A DNA stretch of 64,000 bases from Paragordius varius. Its lineage: Eukaryota > Nematomorpha. Position 1 is the first letter of the stretch. Each line of letters opens with the position of its first letter. Below are positions 58,572 to 64,000 of the stretch, piece after piece. The position numbers and the translations under genes are program-made. The DNA lies in contig OZ176050.1 of assembly GCA_964247055.1 (NCBI GenBank), positions 6,696,001 through 6,760,000 of the forward strand. Reading direction: 5' to 3'. The notes below the pieces were generated by a model, which was not told the DNA's origin, ran no database searches, and saw only the letters and a list, made by a program, of their open reading frames with translations.

Positions 58572-61500
58572 ATCCGAAATGGAATTTCTATGGGTATGCC
58601 ATGGCCAAGGACAATCATATTGTTGTAACTCCCGATGATAAAAGTAGACATGGGTCGGTTTGGCTTGTAGAAGTACTAGATTATACAAATATAGCAAAAT
58701 CCTTTTCGCGATTGGATATTGCATGTGCAATTTCAAATATATGGCCATGGTGAAAATTTATATGGTGATGGTTTAGGCATATGGTACACAAAAGATTATG
58801 GAAACGATGGTAAGGGAATGCATCTGCATAATAATATAGTAACAGTTTTTTCCATGAAATTATTTTTGGTTTTTTTTATAATTTATTAATATTTAGACTT
58901 TTTTGACCCATTTAGTTTACAATTTATTATGTTATTTTAATACAAATTATTTATTAGATCGTAAGAACTTAGTAATATCCCATTGTTAAAATAGAGAATT
59001 AGAATGAATAATAAGATTAAAATACCTTTTTTATATTGTCGTTTAACAAGAAGGCAAAATCTATAAATTTCGAACTTCCTAAAAATATTCGGGTTATTTT
59101 ATTAGTTATTATTATTGTCAAGTATTTTTTCCAAAGTTTAACCAAAAGACGGCATATCTAAAATTAACAAGTTTGTATTTTCATGCAATTTCTTTAAGAA
59201 GCTTGGGTTAGTCATCTACCCATTATATTTATTAAAAAACATAATTTATTATGCAAAAATAACGAATGTCTACCAAAACAAAGAATTTTTTTAAGTGAAG
59301 ACATAAAAGTCGATCTATATAACATAAAATGCGTACTCTCATTTTTGCTACCAAAAATATACTTGTAATAAAATTAAATTTATGAGAATTAAATTATATA
59401 AAAACTATGTAGCACGATATAAATTTTATAAATTATATTTCGATAAATTTTAATTGTAAGCTAAAAATATTGGTTTCCTACTTTGTGAATTAATAGACCA
59501 GTCTTTATGTATAACCTTAAATGCGTATTGCATGAATCTCTTATAATTTAAGTTATATGGCCTTTCAAAAACTTTTTTTTACAAAAAGTACTAGTTTTTT
59601 ATATCTTGAAATTTAATGCGTTAATTTTAAATTTACCCTTTTTAATATCACACTTTTTATTATATTATTATTTGGTTTCATCTTTTATTTTATGCGCGAA
59701 TAGGTACTGTTTTTGCTAATCAAAATCCTTTTACCGGGCTTGGCGTTTTACTTGATACCTACAACAATGTTCACGATGACAGTGTAATTATTTCATTATC
59801 TCATTTTGTAGTAATTTCTTAATTGAATATTTTATGTAAATATAAATCATATATAACTTTAATTATTTTTATAAATTATTTAAAATAAGTTTATAATAGA
59901 TAATATCCTTGATTTCTAATCTATTCGATTACACTAGACAACAAATTTTTCTACCACTCGAGATTTTTGCATTTTTTGATATTTAATATCATTTTAACAG
60001 TAAATCTGAAATAAAAATTATAACTCGTTGGAAGAATTTTGTATAATTTGATTTTTTTGATTATGCGCCCTCTTTATCAAAATTTTACTAAAAAATGTTT
60101 TTCTTTGAAAATATACAAGTAATGCCCATTTGTAATATATCATTCGAAAGAGTATTAAAAACTCTATAAAATGTATACTAATATGTATTACATCGACAAT
60201 TAATATTGGACACAAAGAGCGACAAACGCGCGAAGCGAGAGCATTTTTTTAAATTAATATATTTTTAAAACTAATGGATGAAAATGGCTCAAACTTTGTT
60301 TAGATGGAGATGAATGTTTAAAAAAGATAACACAAGAAAGTGTTTTTTGATTAAACATTTTTTATTGCTTTTATGTCACTCAAAACAGCCATTTTAAAAT
60401 TATTGTTTTTTAAAAATTACCATCTCATTAATATTAATTTATTTTCTTTACAAGGCTGATAATTTCGAAAATTTAAAGATAAAAACAAAGTTTAAGGTAT
60501 TTTTGATCTTTTATAGCCATTATGTAATAAATTTTCAGTTATAACTATGCATTTTAGTATCCACTAGGTAAAATATTTATGATAATAATAATTTTTATTA
60601 AAAAAGCAAACCAAAAGCTTTTCCAAATATTTTTTTAAATTAAAGACTAATATAACCCTAATAATTATATTAAAATAATTTATATGATTATCAAATTAGT
60701 TTGTCTGTGAAAATTCTTGACTTATTTAAGGATTGAAAATTTTAACCATTTAAATCCAAATAACTTTTACAGCCGATTGATTTAAATGACTTACTACCAT
60801 TTAAAAGATGCAGTTTTTTGCGCTCTTTCGAATGATATATAATACATGGCTTCATATCTAAAACTTTAAATTTTCGAAATTTCGAGTTTAATGTTAAATC
60901 GAGGCCAAAAATTATCGATACACTCTAATATAAAAAAATTCTTCCATGCTAGACCAATTTTCTTTTCAGATATACTAATTATGTACTTTAATGAAATAAA
61001 TTTTAAATTTACAAGAATGGCAGTTAAAAAAAGTTAAAATTTGTTGTCTAGTGTTATTAGGAGTGACTTAGTAATAGATAATATCATTAATACGCGTATT
61101 TGATATAACTATCGGGTATATTATAATAGACACTTATTATTATATTATATTAAATTGAATTCATAAATTTTAATTCTCATCCTTTTAGTACTACTAATTT
61201 TTTAATCATATTTATATTGTTTGTGAACAAATTTTATGTGATTGCAGAGACAGCACCCCTATATCTCAGTGCAATTAAGTGATGGAACTTGGCTCTATAA
61301 CCATGACAAAGATGGTACAGACACCCAATTGATGGGTCAATCCATCGATTATCGTGGGGCTGATAAACATCCCACCCTTATTGTCTCCTACATTAATAAT
61401 GTCCTTGAAGTGAGTACTATTTTGCATTTAAGATGCTACGATCTATTATAATTATTTAAATTATTAGGCTTGCTAATTAAAAATAAATTATTATAGCTAC

Positions 61501-61927
61501 ATTTTATGATGGATGAAAGCGATGGTTTTTTTATTTAATTTAATTAATTGGTATAAGATTAATATATTTTTTGTGTCAGAAGTTCTTTCTTTAAAATTTA
61601 TTAGGATCAATTATTTAACTTTATGGTTGCATCACAATTGCCAACAATTCGCTTGAGTCTTCTTTTTTATACTACACAATATATCTTTTTGTAATTTTTT
61701 ATGATTAAAAAATCAAATAATTGTTGAAAATTATATTTAGGTCAATATAACATTCGATCATTTCACCACAATCCAACCTCTTATGAAAATTCCTGGTGTT
61801 CATTTACCTACTCATTATCATTTTGGTGTATCGGCGGCTACTGGAGATCTTTCTGGTCATTTCTTTGTTAATAAATTTTTTTTGACAACGAATGATGTAT
61901 TGCTATTATGTAGCTAATTTTGGATTT

Positions 61928-61992
<65 letters not shown>

Positions 61993-63523
61993 GTACGAAA
62001 AAATTTTATATTTTAGATATGCACGCCGTGACCTCTATCAAATTATTCCCTGTCGAAGTATATCGGACGGTATTATATTAGTTATTATTTTAAATCTATG
62101 TCCAAATAGGCTGAGCAACAAAGAATAGATTCTGAAATTAAATCGCCTTCTACGGATTTCAGAAGATCTCCATTAGGTTATTTATAATAATAATAATTAA
62201 TCGTATAAATATTTTTTAAATAATGCTTTGATGGTTTCATATGTTAAACTTTTCAAAATGGATTTAAAATATTAAAACATATCTCGATTATAATATCACC
62301 TATGACTACACATCTTATATATGACATTCTTAAATAATAGCTACGAAAAGTCGAAATTTTAATAACTTATGCTCTCTTTTATATCATAATGCATGTTTCA
62401 GTTTTAACTATAACATGATGAATTGTTAAATTAATAGCCATTTCATTGATTTACAATTTATATTTTTAGCACATTATGGTATAAACTTACAAAAAAAAAG
62501 CTATGCTCTTTCTTACAAAAGAATAATCGTGTTTTATCTAATAACTAAATGGATGTAAACAAGATAAGCACCCCTTGTTTTGAAAAAAAAATGTTTTATC
62601 ATTAAAAAATATTTTTCCGAAAACAATAAACACCCAAAATATTATTAACGTATAAATGGAGGCAATGATGGTAAATTTTGGGCACTTAATTCACACAATT
62701 TTATTCCTCTCAGATAAATGTCATTCGTATATGGCATAACTCAGGAAAAATCTATCCAAAATTTGGTGTTTTTTTATTTGGCATTAAGAGAAAGATATGT
62801 ATAAATTCTTTTAACAATGCTCACCCCTTTTGTCTTGTAAAGCTAATAGTGTATCATCTATATTAATTAGAATTTTTATAAAAGTTTGTTTTTGACTCAA
62901 AATTTGGAACACATACAGTGTTAATATTCTTTTTTACAGTATGAGCAAAAATTCTTGATTAGCTCTTCATTAGATATAGCTCTATAGCATTTAGAGGATA
63001 CAGTGAAAAGTAAAACACTAATATTATATACCTGAAGAAAACAATATTTATAATTCTTGATTTCTTTTCAACCTAAATAATTACAGTTGTAAAATATTAA
63101 ATTAATGTTACCAATTTACATCTCTATTTCATATTCTTCAACCTAAAACAATAGGTAATCTCCTCAAAAATCAAGGTTAAAATATCGTCATTTACATGAT
63201 AAGCGTCTAGTTTTGTCTTTGTAATTTTAATTTTTACTATATAGTTTTGAGTAAAAGCGCAAGAAAAAGTAGAAATAAACATTTTTCACCAATTTTAAAC
63301 CATGAAAATAGCTTCTGTTCGCTATCTGGTAAAAACTAAGCAAATTTTTCTTATAATGTATCTTTAAATTTAATATATAGATCATCAAGGCAAAACACAT
63401 CATCACATGAGTAAGAAAAAGACAATATTGGTTATTTTGTTGACATGCATTGGAATAGGCGTATTGCTTTTCGTTGGTATGGCCGTTTTTAAACCCAACA
63501 AAAGTCCGAATCGTTTATACTAA
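58572..63523 (+). CDS. LMAN2: LMAN2 / VIP36, L-type lectin of the ER-Golgi pathway, 5' exons missing
   Basis: Mannose-binding cargo receptor that sorts glycoproteins between ER and Golgi; type I membrane protein. Exons: 58572-58666, 58695-58809, 59704-59783, 61248-61409, 61741-61855, 62017-62069, 62110-62176, 63381-63523. Phases agree throughout. The lectin fold is clear: PKWNFYGYAMAKDN, VVTPDDKSRHGSVW, RDWILHVQFQIYGHG, LYGDGLGIWYT, LLDTYNN, PYISVQLSDG, YNHDKDGT and SAATGDLS. The Asp, Asn and His positions that bind calcium and mannose in VIP36 (LDTYNN, NHDKDG, GDL) are present. A TM helix near the end (LVILLTCIGIGVLLFVGMAV) is followed by a short tail ending NRLY, where VIP36 ends KRFY. The hydrophobic last two residues act as ER-exit signal in this family. 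The signal-peptide exon was not found. AATAAA is at 63589-63594. Confidence 0.92.
59932..61053. mobile_element. 1.1-kb CACTAGACAACAAA element, copy 2
   Basis: Direct-orientation second copy of 51603-52698, 1122 bp, in the LMAN2 intron between exons 59704-59783 and 61248-61409. The two copies differ by scattered substitutions and small indels, so both are fairly recent. Confidence 0.75.
61931..61986. repeat. Long (AT)n microsatellite
   Basis: About 28 AT units, ending some 30 nt before the acceptor of LMAN2 exon 62017-62069. Confidence 0.95.
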
Positions 63524-64000
63524 AAAAACTCTAACATTTTGTATGTATTCTATTTATATATATACTTACACAAATTAATTTGCAATGTAATAAATTTAGA
63601 CATAATATGATGTTGTAATGGTAAATGACGGATTAATAATGTTTTTTGTGATTTCGGATTTATTAATTGTTACTTATATGATTTTATTAAACTACCAGCT
63701 GGCCCTGTCACGCTTCGCTGTGACGTCTCGATAATTGTTCTTAGTCATTTGCAATAAATAGAGGTAATGGGGAAAAAATAATAAAAAAACATATATAATA
63801 AAAAGAATGTCTTTAATAATTCTTTCACGGGTTTTTGCTTAGGCTCAAATATTGTTTACTTGAAATTTACCATATTTAAACACTCCCTTATTAAAGTTAA
63901 TATTCAACTATCATTAGATTTATTTTAAGATTTTCGTTTTACGAAATCATGGTTAAAAGTTTTATTTTGAAATTTAGTTCACACACCTGGGATCAAGGGA
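63524..64000. other. 3' flank of LMAN2
   Basis: It contains the polyadenylation signal at 63589-63594 and, near 63698-63725, a short GC-rich stem-loop (GTCACGCTTCGCTGTGAC). No further gene is seen before the window ends. Confidence 0.4.

Noticed and set aside
58557-58748. 63-codon minus-strand frame
   Set aside because: It is the antisense shadow of two LMAN2 exons with clear lectin motifs on the plus strand.
63698-63725. GC-rich stem-loop after LMAN2 as a structured RNA or terminator
   Set aside because: The stem is only about 5 bp and nothing else supports a function.
1-64000. Assigning the window to dicyemids or flatworms
   Set aside because: Ultrashort introns fit both, but long repeat-filled introns, the strong conservation of glycogen synthase and the lack of a marker gene leave the group undecided.

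Overview
This is nuclear DNA from an animal. It is very AT-rich (about three quarters A+T by eye), uses the standard stop codons and GT-AG introns, and has a homeobox gene, a tRNA-Pro(TGG), animal-type glycogen synthase, VIP36-type lectin and mitoribosomal PTCD3. Introns run from 22 nt to several kilobases. The 22-28 nt introns recall dicyemids and the 5' micro-introns of flatworms, but I cannot name the species.

Layout. (1) 1-633, minus: the 5' part of an ANTP-class homeobox gene that runs off the left edge. (2) 634-10186: a gene-poor stretch with hAT-type MITEs and one candidate two-exon gene for a 51-aa secreted peptide. (3) 10187-20662, minus: a complete 12-exon glycogen synthase gene (729 aa) with a tRNA-Pro in an intron and a possible alternative 3' exon. 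(4) 20663-28483: gene-free, crowded with TTAA-flanked MITEs and hAT debris. (5) 28484-39048, plus: an unrecognised Asn-rich protein whose two large introns hold MITEs, a two-copy hairpin repeat and a hAT element with perfect target duplications. (6) 39232-63523: a compact cluster of intronless PIGA (minus), NOP14 (plus, 12 exons), PTCD3/mS39 (minus, 19 exons) and LMAN2/VIP36 (plus, 5' end not found). Convergent and divergent gaps are as small as 183-460 bp. A small unrecognised gene lies antisense inside a PTCD3 intron beside a LINE fragment and one copy of a 1.1-kb repeat; the second copy is in LMAN2.

Exon joins were worked out by hand from homology plus reading-frame phase. For glycogen synthase, NOP14 and PTCD3 every junction keeps frame and the totals are exact multiples of three. 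The recognised genes are housekeeping: glycogen synthesis, GPI-anchor synthesis, small-subunit rRNA processing, mitochondrial translation and ER-Golgi glycoprotein sorting. They form no shared pathway. The most unusual signals are the ultrashort introns, the nested gene, the possible glycogen synthase C-terminal extension, and several repeat families with conserved hairpins.
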